A stretch of DNA of 64,000 nucleotides from positions 55,520 to 119,519 of the forward strand of contig JAZTYK010000006.1 of the NCBI GenBank assembly GCA_045636925.1, in the 5' to 3' direction. Position numbers and translations under genes: made by a program. The notes under the pieces were generated by a model. The model was given only the letters and a program-made list of their open reading frames with translations. It had not been told where the DNA came from and did not search any database. Shown piece by piece: positions 6,818 through 14,684 of the stretch; position 1 is the first letter of the stretch, and each line of letters begins with the position of its first letter. Origin of the DNA: JAZTYK01 sp045636925. Lineage in GTDB: Bacteria; Bacillota; Clostridia; Oscillospirales; Butyricicoccaceae.

Positions 6818-7819
6818 TTATTCCCACTCGATGGTGCCGATGGGCTTGGGAGTCAAATCGTACAGAACACGATTGATGCCCTCGACCTCGTGAGTGATGC
6901 GATCGGTGATCTTATGCAGCAGTGCATAAGGAATCTCTTCGATGGTAGCGGTCATTGCATCGGTGGTATTGACAGCACGAATAATGGCAGGCCAGCCCAT
7001 GTAGCGCTTTTCGTCACGGACGCCGACGCTCTTTACATCGGGAATGGCGATAAAATACTGCCAGACCTTACCTTCCAGACCGGCGATCTCGAACTCTTCG
7101 CGCAGAATGGCATCTGCCTCACGCAGTGCCTCCAGACGGTCACGGGTAATAGCGCCCAGACAGCGTACACCCAAACCGGGGCCGGGGAAGGGCTGACGGT
7201 AGACCATACCGTGAGGCAGGCCCAGAGCCTCGCCCACGACGCGGACTTCATCTTTATAAAGCAGCTTGACAGGCTCTACCAGTTCCATGGCCATATCTTC
7301 GGGCAGACCGCCTACGTTATGATGAGACTTGACAGGATTGCCGCTTTCGGCAGCCTTGATGCTCTCCAGAATATCGGGATAAATGGTGCCCTGCGCCAGG
7401 AAATCGATGCCGTCCAGCTTGGCGGCCTCTTCATCAAACACTTCGATAAACTCGGCACCAATGATCTTACGCTTGCGCTCGGGATCGGCAATACCGGCCA
7501 GTTTGTCCAGGAACCGATCGGTGGCATCCACATAAATCAGGTTGGCATCCAGTTCTTTACCAAAGACCTCGATAACCTGCTCACTTTCGCCTTTGCGCAT
7601 CAAACCGTGGTTGACATGTACGCAGACCAGCTGCTTGCCGATTGCTTTGATCAGCAGTGCTGCTACGACAGAGGAGTCTACGCCGCCGGACAAAGCCAGC
7701 AGAACCTTTTTGTCACCAACCTGCGCACGAACAGCAGCAACCTGCTCTTCAATGAAAGCAGTAGCCTGGGCAAGAGTCGTAATACGTTCCATGGTCTCAG
7801 GACGCTTATTATTATCCAT
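6818..7819 (-). CDS. guaA: GMP synthase, ATP-pyrophosphatase/dimerisation part only
   Basis: Converts XMP to GMP in purine synthesis. The 333 residues match the C-terminal two-thirds of GuaA: the PP-loop SGGVDSS at 44-50, NHGLMRKGE, GTIYPD, the FPGPGLGVR block, and the C-terminal KPIGTIEWE end. The N-terminal glutamine amidotransferase domain (about 190 residues with a Cys-His-Glu triad) is absent. The start is a genuine ATG behind AAAGGAG, and the 198 bases upstream cannot encode that domain. The enzyme must use free ammonia or a separately encoded glutaminase subunit, as in archaea. A structured leader precedes it. Confidence 0.93.
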   Translation of the reverse strand: MDNNKRPETMERITTLAQATAFIEEQVAAVRAQVGDKKVLLALSGGVDSSVVAALLIKAIGKQLVCVHVNHGLMRKGESEQVIEVFGKELDANLIYVDATDRFLDKLAGIADPERKRKIIGAEFIEVFDEEAAKLDGIDFLAQGTIYPDILESIKAAESGNPVKSHHNVGGLPEDMAMELVEPVKLLYKDEVRVVGEALGLPHGMVYRQPFPGPGLGVRCLGAITRDRLEALREADAILREEFEIAGLEGKVWQYFIAIPDVKSVGVRDEKRYMGWPAIIRAVNTTDAMTATIEEIPYALLHKITDRITHEVEGINRVLYDLTPKPIGTIEWE

Positions 7820-7837
7820 GATATCTCTCCTTTACAG

Positions 7838-7905
7838 ACGTTCTCTATGTATCGCTGCGCCACAGCACAGCCTTCGCAGTTCTACCCGATTGGGGCAGAG
7901 AACAT
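7838..7905 (-). promoter_or_regulatory. Folded 5' leader of the GMP synthase gene
   Basis: The minus-strand leader can form a three-way junction. The closing helix is 7897-7903 with 7840-7846, extendable to about 9 bp. One arm is CCC/GGG around 7885-7894; the other is CTGCG/CGCAG at 7855-7859 and 7875-7879. The ribosome binding site follows directly. The conserved bases of guanine riboswitches (such as the TATA junction and UCUACC) are not apparent, so the class is unknown. Confidence 0.35.
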
Positions 7906-8017
7906 ACAAAAACACATCTTTATTTTGACACAAAACGGTAAAAATAGCAATCTGATTTTTCACAAAAAACAATATTTTCCCGATGTTTTTACAAAAAAAC
8001 GGTTAACATCAGGTTTT

Positions 8018-8953
8018 TCATTTGGATAGATGCACGCCCTCCAACGCCAGCAACCAAGCCTTGCTTTCAGCACCGGCTGCTGCGCCATAAAAGCCCAGGC
8101 TTCCGTCTGCAGGCAGAACTCGGTGGCACGGAATCAGAATGCACAAAGGATTTTTATTCATGGCCGTTCCAACAGCCCGGGCCGCACGGGGAAATCCTGC
8201 CAATTCTGCCAATAATCCATAACTGACGGTGCTGCCAAAGGATACCTGCCGGCGCAGAGTTTCCAGTACACTGCACTGAAATACAGAGCGGTCTGCAATG
8301 CGATAAGGTAATTCAAACTGCTGCCGTTGGCCGGAAAAATATTCTCGCATTTGATTGCAGGCTCGCTGCAACAATGGTGTTTCCGGCTTGACTTCGGCTG
8401 TTTCGGCCGCTGGCAGGCAGATACCGGTCAAAGCTCCCTCATATTCATCGATACGCATATATCCCAGTGGGGTTTCTATGACGGCATAAGACGGCGCATA
8501 TAAATGCTTTTCCATCTGCTTGTCTGACAGCAGGAATTTGTCATCCGGAGCATACACCTCGGCAAAGCACCACTTGTCATAAAGGCGCTGTGCCGCCTTC
8601 AACTTGCGGTTGGTAAACAATACCAGCTTCTTTGCGCCCCGAGCGTGCGCCCATTGGTGTGCCTGTGCCATCAATGCATCTGCCACGCCCCGGCGGCGAT
8701 GTGCCGGAGCTACGCCCATCTTGGCCAGTTCATATGCCGTTTCACCATCTGGGATCAGGCTGAGTGTGCCCAACAGAACCCCATCTTCCACTGCAAGGAA
8801 AATCTCGCCGCCGGGTGCCAAAATGGCAGTCTTCGGATCACGCATGATGCGCAGATCTTCTTCTTCGATCAGATCATACTGATCCAGCCAAGTATAGCAC
8901 AGGTCGTACCATGCCTGCTGATAATCGGCATTCCATGTGATAACACGCATCAT
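8018..8953 (-). CDS. Fusion of GNAT N-acetyltransferase and methylated-DNA-cysteine methyltransferase
   Basis: 311 residues in two domains. Residues 1 to about 150 are a GNAT acetyltransferase; the acetyl-CoA loop is in VAPAHRRRGVADALM. Residues from about 155 to the end are an Ogt/MGMT-type alkyltransferase with RAVGTAMNKNP, the acceptor cysteine in PCHRV (about residue 276), and a GFYG segment. The second half repairs O6-alkylguanine in DNA; the target of the acetyltransferase is unknown. The ATG overlaps the rqcH stop (ATGA), so the genes are coupled. The frame is continuous across the junction. Confidence 0.88.
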   Translation of the reverse strand: MMRVITWNADYQQAWYDLCYTWLDQYDLIEEEDLRIMRDPKTAILAPGGEIFLAVEDGVLLGTLSLIPDGETAYELAKMGVAPAHRRRGVADALMAQAHQWAHARGAKKLVLFTNRKLKAAQRLYDKWCFAEVYAPDDKFLLSDKQMEKHLYAPSYAVIETPLGYMRIDEYEGALTGICLPAAETAEVKPETPLLQRACNQMREYFSGQRQQFELPYRIADRSVFQCSVLETLRRQVSFGSTVSYGLLAELAGFPRAARAVGTAMNKNPLCILIPCHRVLPADGSLGFYGAAAGAESKAWLLALEGVHLSK

Positions 8954-10641
8954 ACCTGCTCACAACCTTCCGGCAAAGCCGGCGCAACCAGTGCCGTACG
9001 AAACTCGAAATAGTTCACCATACCCGGCTTTGCGCCCTGAGGTTTTTTTACATGTCGCACCTTGGTGTAATCCACCGGTACACGGGGTTGCTTGGAAGCA
9101 CCGCAGAAATATGCCGCAATGGCAGCAGCTTGCTCCAGTGCTTTATCACTGGGCTGTGTGCCTTCGGTCAGCAGGATCACGTGGCTTCCGGGAATGTTGC
9201 GCGCATGGAACCAAATATCATTCTTGCCTGCATAGCGATGGGTCAGCTGGTCATTTTCACGGTTGTTTCGGCCGCAAAGCACCGTTAAATCTCCGTCTAC
9301 TGTAAAGCTGCGCGGCGCAAAAGCCTGAGGCTTTGGCTTTTTCTTTTGCTTGTCCTTATTGCGCAGGTAGCCATTTTCAACCAGTTCCTCTCGAATCTCT
9401 TCGATTTGGCGCAAATCAGCAGCGGCAGAAAAGCTGTAGAGTACCGCCTCCAAATAGGCGAGTTCCTGCTGCCCCTGCTTAATTTGCTGCTCCAACACTT
9501 CTTCAGCGCGCTTCATGCGGGTGTACTTATGATAAAGCCGCTGGGCATTTTCCTGGGGAGACAGCAAGGGATCCAGCGGAATTTCACGCATGGGCATGCC
9601 TTCTGCAAAGTAATCCACCACCACAGCTTTGGAATCTCCTTGCTTGATGGCATAGAGATTTGCAGTAATCAGATCCGCCTGTTCCTTCAGCTTTTCGCGC
9701 TGAGAAGCACTGAGCAGTTCTTGTTGCTGCGCTGCCAGTTTGCGCTCTAAGCGGCTCTTTAGGGTGGTGATATTGCGCACCAACTGTTGAGAGGCATTTT
9801 TAAGCCCCTCTTCCCTGCTGCGTTTTAAGTAAAAGGCATCCAGCAAGGCAGAAAAGCTGTTTTGCCGGGTACAGATCACATCGTCCCGGCAAGTGATCTC
9901 CAGTGCGGAAATATCAGCAGGACTGCCATCTGCCTTTTCCAGCAAATAAGGTGCAGGCTGAAACACGCACAGATTTTTCAATTCTTTTGCCCACAAGGCA
10001 GCATCACCACCGGCTCGGTGCAGGCATTCCCGGGCGCACAAGGGCGACACACCGGATACCATGCCACAGAGCGCACGGGCATCTTCTGCCTGCCGGCACA
10101 AGTCGGTCAACTGTTCTTCCGTTAGGTCGGTCAGCGATGGTTTGTCGGGTTTGGGCGGCAGGCGATAGCGCAGGCCCGGCAGTACGGCGCGGTCGGACAT
10201 TTCATGGTCTACCGGTTTCATGCAGCCTAAAATCAGCCCCTCACCGTCGGTGAGGATTACATTGGTTAAACGACCTGTCAGTTCGCAAATCAGATGTTTT
10301 TCACCAATGAAACCCATTTCATCGGCAGCAGAAAAACACAGATCCAGAATGCGTTCACCCTCTGGCTGGACAGCGCGCAAAAAGCGGCCGGAAGAGAGCT
10401 GCTTACGCAGCAGCATGCACAGCATAGGCGGCACATCGGGATTTTCAAACTTCTCTTCGGTCAAATGCACGCGGGCATCGCCACCGGCTGCCAACAGCAG
10501 CTTGCCACTGCCCTGCTGCAGGCGCAGGTTTAGCACCACCCGATCCCGGCGAGGCATATAAATTTTATCAATGCGCGCGCCTTCCAGGGTATGATTCAGT
10601 TCATTCGCCAGACCGGCTATCACTAAGCTGTCCAATGCCAT
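8950..10641 (-). CDS. rqcH: RqcH/NFACT family ribosome quality control factor
   Basis: NFACT-family protein, 563 residues, formerly annotated as fibronectin-binding protein. RqcH binds stalled 50S-peptidyl-tRNA complexes and directs addition of C-terminal alanine tails that mark nascent chains for proteolysis. The N-terminal NFACT-N domain begins MALDSLVIAGLANEL. The middle part (about 270-430) is a helical coiled coil, and the C-terminal NFACT-R region contains DIWFHARNIPGSHVIL. It overlaps trmK by 41 bases and the fusion gene downstream by 4. Its partner RqcP is encoded at 45925-46173. Confidence 0.92.
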   Translation of the reverse strand: MALDSLVIAGLANELNHTLEGARIDKIYMPRRDRVVLNLRLQQGSGKLLLAAGGDARVHLTEEKFENPDVPPMLCMLLRKQLSSGRFLRAVQPEGERILDLCFSAADEMGFIGEKHLICELTGRLTNVILTDGEGLILGCMKPVDHEMSDRAVLPGLRYRLPPKPDKPSLTDLTEEQLTDLCRQAEDARALCGMVSGVSPLCARECLHRAGGDAALWAKELKNLCVFQPAPYLLEKADGSPADISALEITCRDDVICTRQNSFSALLDAFYLKRSREEGLKNASQQLVRNITTLKSRLERKLAAQQQELLSASQREKLKEQADLITANLYAIKQGDSKAVVVDYFAEGMPMREIPLDPLLSPQENAQRLYHKYTRMKRAEEVLEQQIKQGQQELAYLEAVLYSFSAAADLRQIEEIREELVENGYLRNKDKQKKKPKPQAFAPRSFTVDGDLTVLCGRNNRENDQLTHRYAGKNDIWFHARNIPGSHVILLTEGTQPSDKALEQAAAIAAYFCGASKQPRVPVDYTKVRHVKKPQGAKPGMVNYFEFRTALVAPALPEGCEQV

Positions 10642-11299
10642 TTGCCTGCTCCTTCAGTATGTTCAGGATTTCTCCGATATTCTCTTCTTCACCCTCGCCT
10701 TGTGCCTGTCCCTGCGCAATCCGGGTGTACCGTTTCAACTGCATCTCGATAAATGCAGGAAACAGCGGATCCTGCCGCAGGGATTCGGTAAACAAATCAC
10801 CGTATCGGTCTGCATCCGGGGCAGGTGTTCCACCCCACACCTCCAACAGACAATACAGGCGCTTCCCTTCTTTGGCCAGGCGCTCTTGCCGGATTTGATA
10901 TCCGTGTTCCCGCAGCCATGCGCGCAAGCGGGGGGCCTGGGTCATGGGCTGCAGCACCAACTTATGCTTGCCGTCTGCTGTCCAGGAGGCGGCCTCTAAA
11001 ATGGCAGCAATGGTTTCGCCGCCCATGCCGCAAATCACCACAGCCTCGGCATCTTGCGCTGCAAAGGCTTCCAGTCCGGAGCAAAGTACAGGGGTGATGC
11101 GTTCCTCCAATCCGGCAGCACGGATGGTTTCTTTGGCGGCTTCCAACGGACCCGGACGAATATCGGAAGCATAGGCATGATGCACACCTTGTTGCACCAG
11201 ATGGGCGCACAAATATGCATGATCGCAGCCCACATCGATGACAGTATTCGGTTTTCCGCAAAGCTCTGCCGCAAGGCGCAGTCGGGGCGTCAGTGCCAT
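10601..11299 (-). CDS. trmK: tRNA (adenine22-N1)-methyltransferase TrmK
   Basis: Class I SAM-dependent methyltransferase of the TrmK (YqfN/DUF633) family, 232 residues, close to the family length. It methylates A22 in tRNA. The SAM-binding motif IDVGCDHAYL is at about 21-30. ICGMGGETI, typical of the family, is near residue 90. The ATG at 11299 follows GGAGGA. The 3' end overlaps rqcH by 41 bases, and trmK is adjacent to other translation genes in many Firmicutes. Confidence 0.9.
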   Translation of the reverse strand: MALTPRLRLAAELCGKPNTVIDVGCDHAYLCAHLVQQGVHHAYASDIRPGPLEAAKETIRAAGLEERITPVLCSGLEAFAAQDAEAVVICGMGGETIAAILEAASWTADGKHKLVLQPMTQAPRLRAWLREHGYQIRQERLAKEGKRLYCLLEVWGGTPAPDADRYGDLFTESLRQDPLFPAFIEMQLKRYTRIAQGQAQGEGEEENIGEILNILKEQANGIGQLSDSRSGE

Positions 11300-11328
11300 A
11301 AAAATCCTCCGTTTTCTTATATAAGACG

Positions 11329-11351
11329 AGCCAAGGGAAAACCCCTTGGCT
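11329..11351. terminator. Intrinsic terminator between the DUF1858 gene and trmK
   Basis: Stem AGCCAAGGG/CCCTTGGCT (9 bp) with a short A-rich loop. It lies 15 bases after the end of the DUF1858 gene on the minus strand. Confidence 0.65.
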
Positions 11352-11365
11352 CTTTGATTTGTGTC

Positions 11366-11569
11366 TTATTTCTTGGATTCCAGATAAGCGTTGATCTTCT
11401 TGACCAGCTCGTCAGCGTTGGTGCCGTGAACCATGCAGGCATCTGCGATGCTCTCGCCACGGGATGCGGGGCAGCCCAGGCAGTGCATGCCGATTTCGAA
11501 GAAGAACTCAGCGGTGTTGACATCGTAATCCAGAACCTGGCCAACCAGGCTTTCCTTGGTTACTACCAT
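11366..11569 (-). CDS. DUF1858 domain protein (redox-disulfide type)
   Basis: 67 residues, essentially a single DUF1858 domain, the small module often linked with hybrid-cluster proteins and proposed to carry a redox-active disulfide. The motif CLGCPAS near residues 30-36 holds the two conserved cysteines. ATG at 11569 with a good CGGAGG. The gene is flanked by terminators, so it is probably monocistronic. Its molecular role is unknown; a redox or metal-binding role is inferred from the family. Confidence 0.85.
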   Translation of the reverse strand: MVVTKESLVGQVLDYDVNTAEFFFEIGMHCLGCPASRGESIADACMVHGTNADELVKKINAYLESKK

Positions 11570-11656
11570 GATTTGTTACCTCCGTATTGATAGGGTGTTG
11601 TAAACTACCCTTTATTATACTACGCTTTTTTCTGTTTTTCAACCACTTTTGCTGCT

Positions 11657-12175
11657 TTATTTCGATTCCCGCAATGCCTGTGTAACCACACGGCTGAGTG
11701 GCGGCAGCAGCACCAGCGTCAGCACAAAATTGGCAGCGCCATGAATCAGGTCATAGGGGATGCCGGAGATCCAGTAGGCAAAGGCCATGCTCCAGCCACC
11801 CATGAAAAAGTGCGGAATGGCGCACAAGGCGCCGAACAGCATGCCGAATACGCCACCAGCCAATGCCCAGCCGAATCGACCTGCGTGGCTCTTATTCAAA
11901 GCCACACCGATCAGCACAAGGATGGCCCAGACGTACAGGTAATTGATGGCCCAGAGGCCCATGCCGAAGATCAAGATTTCAAGCACCACAAAAACATAGA
12001 CGGGATACAGCGCCCGCAGGCCAAAGACTTGGGCGCACAGCAGTACCAACACGCCCACAATATGGATGTTCGGCAAGGCAGCCATAGCCACCTGCGTTGC
12101 GGTCATCAGGCCGCCCAGCAGACCGTAAAGCACGATCTCTCGCAGAGAGATCCTTTTTTTCTTAATAGAAGTCAT
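11657..12175 (-). CDS. ECF transporter substrate-binding (S) component, probably for a corrinoid
   Basis: 172-residue integral membrane protein with about six hydrophobic segments. The N-terminal REIVLYGLLGGLMTATQVAM helix resembles ECF S components. S components bind a vitamin and dock on a shared EcfT-EcfA1-EcfA2 module, which is not in this window. It is translated with the DUF4430 gene (14-base overlap) under the cobalamin riboswitch at 12657-12795, which points to cobalamin or a precursor as cargo. The substrate assignment is inferred from the riboswitch and neighbour. Confidence 0.8.
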   Translation of the reverse strand: MTSIKKKRISLREIVLYGLLGGLMTATQVAMAALPNIHIVGVLVLLCAQVFGLRALYPVYVFVVLEILIFGMGLWAINYLYVWAILVLIGVALNKSHAGRFGWALAGGVFGMLFGALCAIPHFFMGGWSMAFAYWISGIPYDLIHGAANFVLTLVLLPPLSRVVTQALRESK

Positions 12176-12572
12176 AACCTACATTCAATTTGAACTCGTA
12201 GCTGTCACCATCATAAATGGGGGTCAGCTCTACGCCGGTCTCTACATATTCACCGCTCTTGGTGTAGCCCCACCATTCCTGCTTAGCACTATCACAGGTA
12301 TAACCATCAATGGTTTTGATGTACATGCCGTATTGGCCCTGCTCACCCTGGATCAGATCGGGGTATTTTTCCCGGATGGCATCCAGGAGATAACGGGCAT
12401 CGGTGTGCAGTGTCAGCTCCTTGACGGTGCCGTCCTTATGGGTGATGCTGATTTCGATGGTCTTGCTGCCCTCTACAGGTTTTTTGCTGAAGGTGAGAAA
12501 TGCCGCCACCATAGCAGCAGCCAGCAGCAGAACACCGGCAGCCAAGAGGATACGCCTCAGGTTTTTGTTCAT
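12162..12572 (-). CDS. DUF4430 membrane-anchored protein, likely corrinoid-binding
   Basis: 136 residues. An N-terminal hydrophobic segment (about 6-28) anchors or exports the protein. The rest is a DUF4430 domain, a fold related to the C-terminal domain of transcobalamin. The conserved part includes KEWWGYTKSGEYV-like residues (QEWWGYTKSG) and the VELTPIYDGDSYEF end. The ATG at 12572 follows GGAAAGGAAG, the sequence controlled by the upstream riboswitch. Longer in-frame starts would run through the aptamer and are rejected. It probably presents corrinoid to the ECF S component encoded downstream. Confidence 0.8.
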   Translation of the reverse strand: MNKNLRRILLAAGVLLLAAAMVAAFLTFSKKPVEGSKTIEISITHKDGTVKELTLHTDARYLLDAIREKYPDLIQGEQGQYGMYIKTIDGYTCDSAKQEWWGYTKSGEYVETGVELTPIYDGDSYEFKLNVGYDFY

Positions 12573-12579
12573 AAAAAAA

Positions 12580-12656
12580 CTTCCTTTCCGTGAACCGGCA
12601 AAGGAAGCATACGCACCAAGATACGCAGGGATCGAGGCTCGCGATCCTTTGCCAAA
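12580..12656 (-). promoter_or_regulatory. Expression platform of the cobalamin riboswitch
   Basis: Two pairings exclude each other. 12600-12607 (minus CTTCCTTT) is complementary to the ribosome binding site 12580-12587 (AAAGGAAG). 12597-12605 is also perfectly complementary to 12645-12653 (minus GGCAAAGGA), just after the aptamer. One state sequesters the site and the other frees it, so control is probably translational. A small GGATCG/CGATCC hairpin lies between. Confidence 0.7.
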
Positions 12657-12795
12657 CCTCGCACCGATATTCTGACTTGGTTTCACAGCGGCCTTGGTCT
12701 TCCCAGATTGCTCCAGTGACTTTGTCAAGGCTGCTCCACCTTACAGCGACGGCTTCGTGTGGGATTTGCACCCAACTTCCCGGTGTATTGCGAGG
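12657..12795 (-). promoter_or_regulatory. Cobalamin riboswitch aptamer
   Basis: The minus strand contains the class hallmarks in order: GGGTGCAAATCCCAC, then GCCGTCGCTGTAA, then a long internal arm, then AAGTCAGAATATCGGTGC, a variant of the B12 box, at 12661-12678. The outer helix closes as 12789-12795 with 12657-12663 (CCTCGCA/TGCGAGG). It precedes the DUF4430 and ECF S genes. The expected effect of adenosyl- or other cobalamin is repression. Confidence 0.9.
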
Positions 12796-12817
12796 CAATT
12801 CAAATATTTACGACAGC

Positions 12818-12846
12818 AGTGTAGCACGGTTTGCGAAGTTTGTCAA
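12818..12846 (-). promoter_or_regulatory. Promoter of the cobalamin riboswitch transcript
   Basis: -35 TTGACA (12841-12846), 17-bp spacer, -10 TACACT (12818-12823) on the minus strand, placing the start about 15-20 bases upstream of the aptamer. Confidence 0.75.
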
Positions 12847-12856
12847 CAAAAAGCAA

Positions 12857-12878
12857 GGCAGACCCCGAAGAGTCTGCC
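12857..12878 (-). terminator. Intrinsic terminator after the 108-residue membrane protein gene
   Basis: GGCAGAC/GTCTGCC stem with an inner TC-TTCG-GG extension, followed on the minus strand by TTGCTTTTTG. It insulates the riboswitch promoter immediately downstream. Confidence 0.75.
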
Positions 12879-12885
12879 AGACAGG

Positions 12886-13212
12886 TTATTCCTGGGGAAT
12901 CAGTTTTCGCAAAACTGCCCTACTGCAACCGAAAATGGCCACCAATATGAGACAGGAGAGGGCAAACATCAGGGCAATACCAAAAAACACCAGCGGGATG
13001 GGTAATTCCGCACCAAAAATCATGCCGCGCGAATGCACATATGCGTAGCTGAAGAACAGCATCAAGTGACTTACAGTCAGCAGGAGCACCGAAAACACGG
13101 TGCTGTGCCGCAGCGCACAGGAAAGAGACATTGTCTTATACCGCAGCAGTGGATAGAAAAACATCAGCAGCGCAGAAATTGGCAGTGCAGAGACGTACAG
13201 ATGCAAAATCAT
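12886..13212 (-). CDS. Small hypothetical membrane protein
   Basis: 108 residues with three or four hydrophobic segments (about 5-22, 36-60, 70-100). No family is recognised. The ATG at 13212 is supported by GAAAGGGGAATG, and the gene ends 8 bases before a terminator. It sits between the mal operon terminator and the riboswitch promoter, so it is probably its own unit. A function in corrinoid uptake or glutamate metabolism would be speculation from position alone. Confidence 0.65.
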   Translation of the reverse strand: MILHLYVSALPISALLMFFYPLLRYKTMSLSCALRHSTVFSVLLLTVSHLMLFFSYAYVHSRGMIFGAELPIPLVFFGIALMFALSCLILVAIFGCSRAVLRKLIPQE

Positions 13213-13332
13213 GACAGCATTCCCCTTTCAGCAAAGTTATGACACACTGGAAGGATCATAGGTAAGATCCGTTGGATTTAATTATAATCCATGAATGCAA
13301 CTCTGTCAATCATCCCAATTTTTCCTATAAAA

Positions 13333-13362
13333 ACACGGCGCACCGAAACCGGTACGCCGTGT
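13333..13362 (-). terminator. Terminator of the glmS-glmL-glmE-mal operon
   Basis: ACACGGCG/CGCCGTGT stem extended by CACCG/CGGTA pairing. On the minus strand it continues with TTTTTATAGG. It lies 33 bases after the mal stop. Confidence 0.8.
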
Positions 13363-13394
13363 AATCATAAACTTGCGTTTATTTGAGATGTGAC

Positions 13395-14651
13395 TTAGGC
13401 ACGCTTTGCCTTTGCGGCACGCAGAGCCAGGATGCGCTGCATCTCGTTGTAGACGATCATGAAGCCTTCGTCCACGCCCATGCCGGGCTTGGCCAGGATC
13501 TGATCGGGCTGGGTGGCCATTGCGCAGTTCACGCAGACCTGGCAGCTACGGTCGGTCTCGTTGCAGGTACCGCCCTGATAAGCGCCGATGCCCTTGCTCT
13601 TGCAGTACAGAACAGCCTCGATGGTGTTGTTCACGCCGCCCAGGTCGGGGGTCTTGATCTGAACCATGTGGCCGGCCTTCTTGTCAGCAAACAGCTTGAT
13701 GTCTTCCAGGGTGTTGCACCACTCGTCAGCAACCAGCTCGACGGAGCAGCCGCGATCGTCCAGCTCGCGGGTCAGGGCAGCCAGAGCGTCCAGCTGGGTC
13801 TCACGGTCGCAGTCGCAGTCCATGGGACCTTCGATGCGCAGGTGGAAGGGCTTAGCAACCTTCTCCAGCTCCTGGATGTAGTCAGCCATCTTGGTGTAGT
13901 TGTGGTTGCCGAAAGCGCCACCGATGGTGCCGTATACGTCGATGTGGATGATGGGATTGTAATCCTCGCTCAGACGCATGCCCAGGATACGGTCACGCAG
14001 CCAAGCAACATACTCAGCCAGCTTTTCGCCGTTCTCGCCCAGCTTTTCCTTGACGTTGTTGATCAGAGCGTGAGGCAGAACGTCTGCGCCCTTGATGATC
14101 ATCTTGTCAGCGTTGTTGTAGCGATCGTCACCGGACTGGGTGAAGATAGCGATGGGCTTTTCGGAAACGGTGCAGCCGTACTCGTCAGCAACAACTTCGC
14201 ACATCATGCGGCCGGTAGCCTTTGCAACAGCGTCCAGGATAGCCTGGGAAACGCCGTAACGGATGGCGGTGTGCAGACGCTTGCCATCAACCTGGATAGC
14301 TTCCATCATAGCGCACAGGCCGCGGAAGTCGTTAGCTTCCTTGCCAACCAGCTGGGGCTTGATGTACTGATCGATGACGGGGATGAAGTCCTCAGCCAGG
14401 AACAGGGGATCACGGCCGCCGGCACCGGAGTACTGAACAGCAGCGCAATCGCCATAAGCGACCTGACCGTCTTCCAGAATCATCATAACGGAGATGGACT
14501 CACCGGCCTGACGGACGGAAGAGAAGCCCTCGGTTACGGGAGCGCCTACATAGAAGATGCCGTCGTGGCCAGCACCGCCCTTGATGGCGCGCTGATCGTC
14601 AAAATAGAAGCCGGTACGGCCCTTGGAACATACGATGTCTACAATTTTCAT
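13395..14651 (-). CDS. mal: Methylaspartate ammonia-lyase
   Basis: Deaminates threo-3-methylaspartate to mesaconate, the second step of glutamate fermentation via methylaspartate. It belongs to the enolase superfamily: 418 residues with an N-terminal capping region, then a TIM barrel. IHIDVYGTIG and the VELVADEWCNT segment hold likely Mg-binding acids, and MVQIKTPDLGG follows. The frame is open to 14666, but GGAGATACC fixes the ATG at 14651. It is last in the operon, 33 bases after glmE. Confidence 0.95.
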   Translation of the reverse strand: MKIVDIVCSKGRTGFYFDDQRAIKGGAGHDGIFYVGAPVTEGFSSVRQAGESISVMMILEDGQVAYGDCAAVQYSGAGGRDPLFLAEDFIPVIDQYIKPQLVGKEANDFRGLCAMMEAIQVDGKRLHTAIRYGVSQAILDAVAKATGRMMCEVVADEYGCTVSEKPIAIFTQSGDDRYNNADKMIIKGADVLPHALINNVKEKLGENGEKLAEYVAWLRDRILGMRLSEDYNPIIHIDVYGTIGGAFGNHNYTKMADYIQELEKVAKPFHLRIEGPMDCDCDRETQLDALAALTRELDDRGCSVELVADEWCNTLEDIKLFADKKAGHMVQIKTPDLGGVNNTIEAVLYCKSKGIGAYQGGTCNETDRSCQVCVNCAMATQPDQILAKPGMGVDEGFMIVYNEMQRILALRAAKAKRA

Positions 14652-14684
14652 TGGTATCTCCTCCAATTACAAATTAATTCTTAA

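Noticed and set aside
7838..7905. Guanine riboswitch before guaA
   Set aside because: There is a junction-like fold, but the junction bases that define the purine class are missing.
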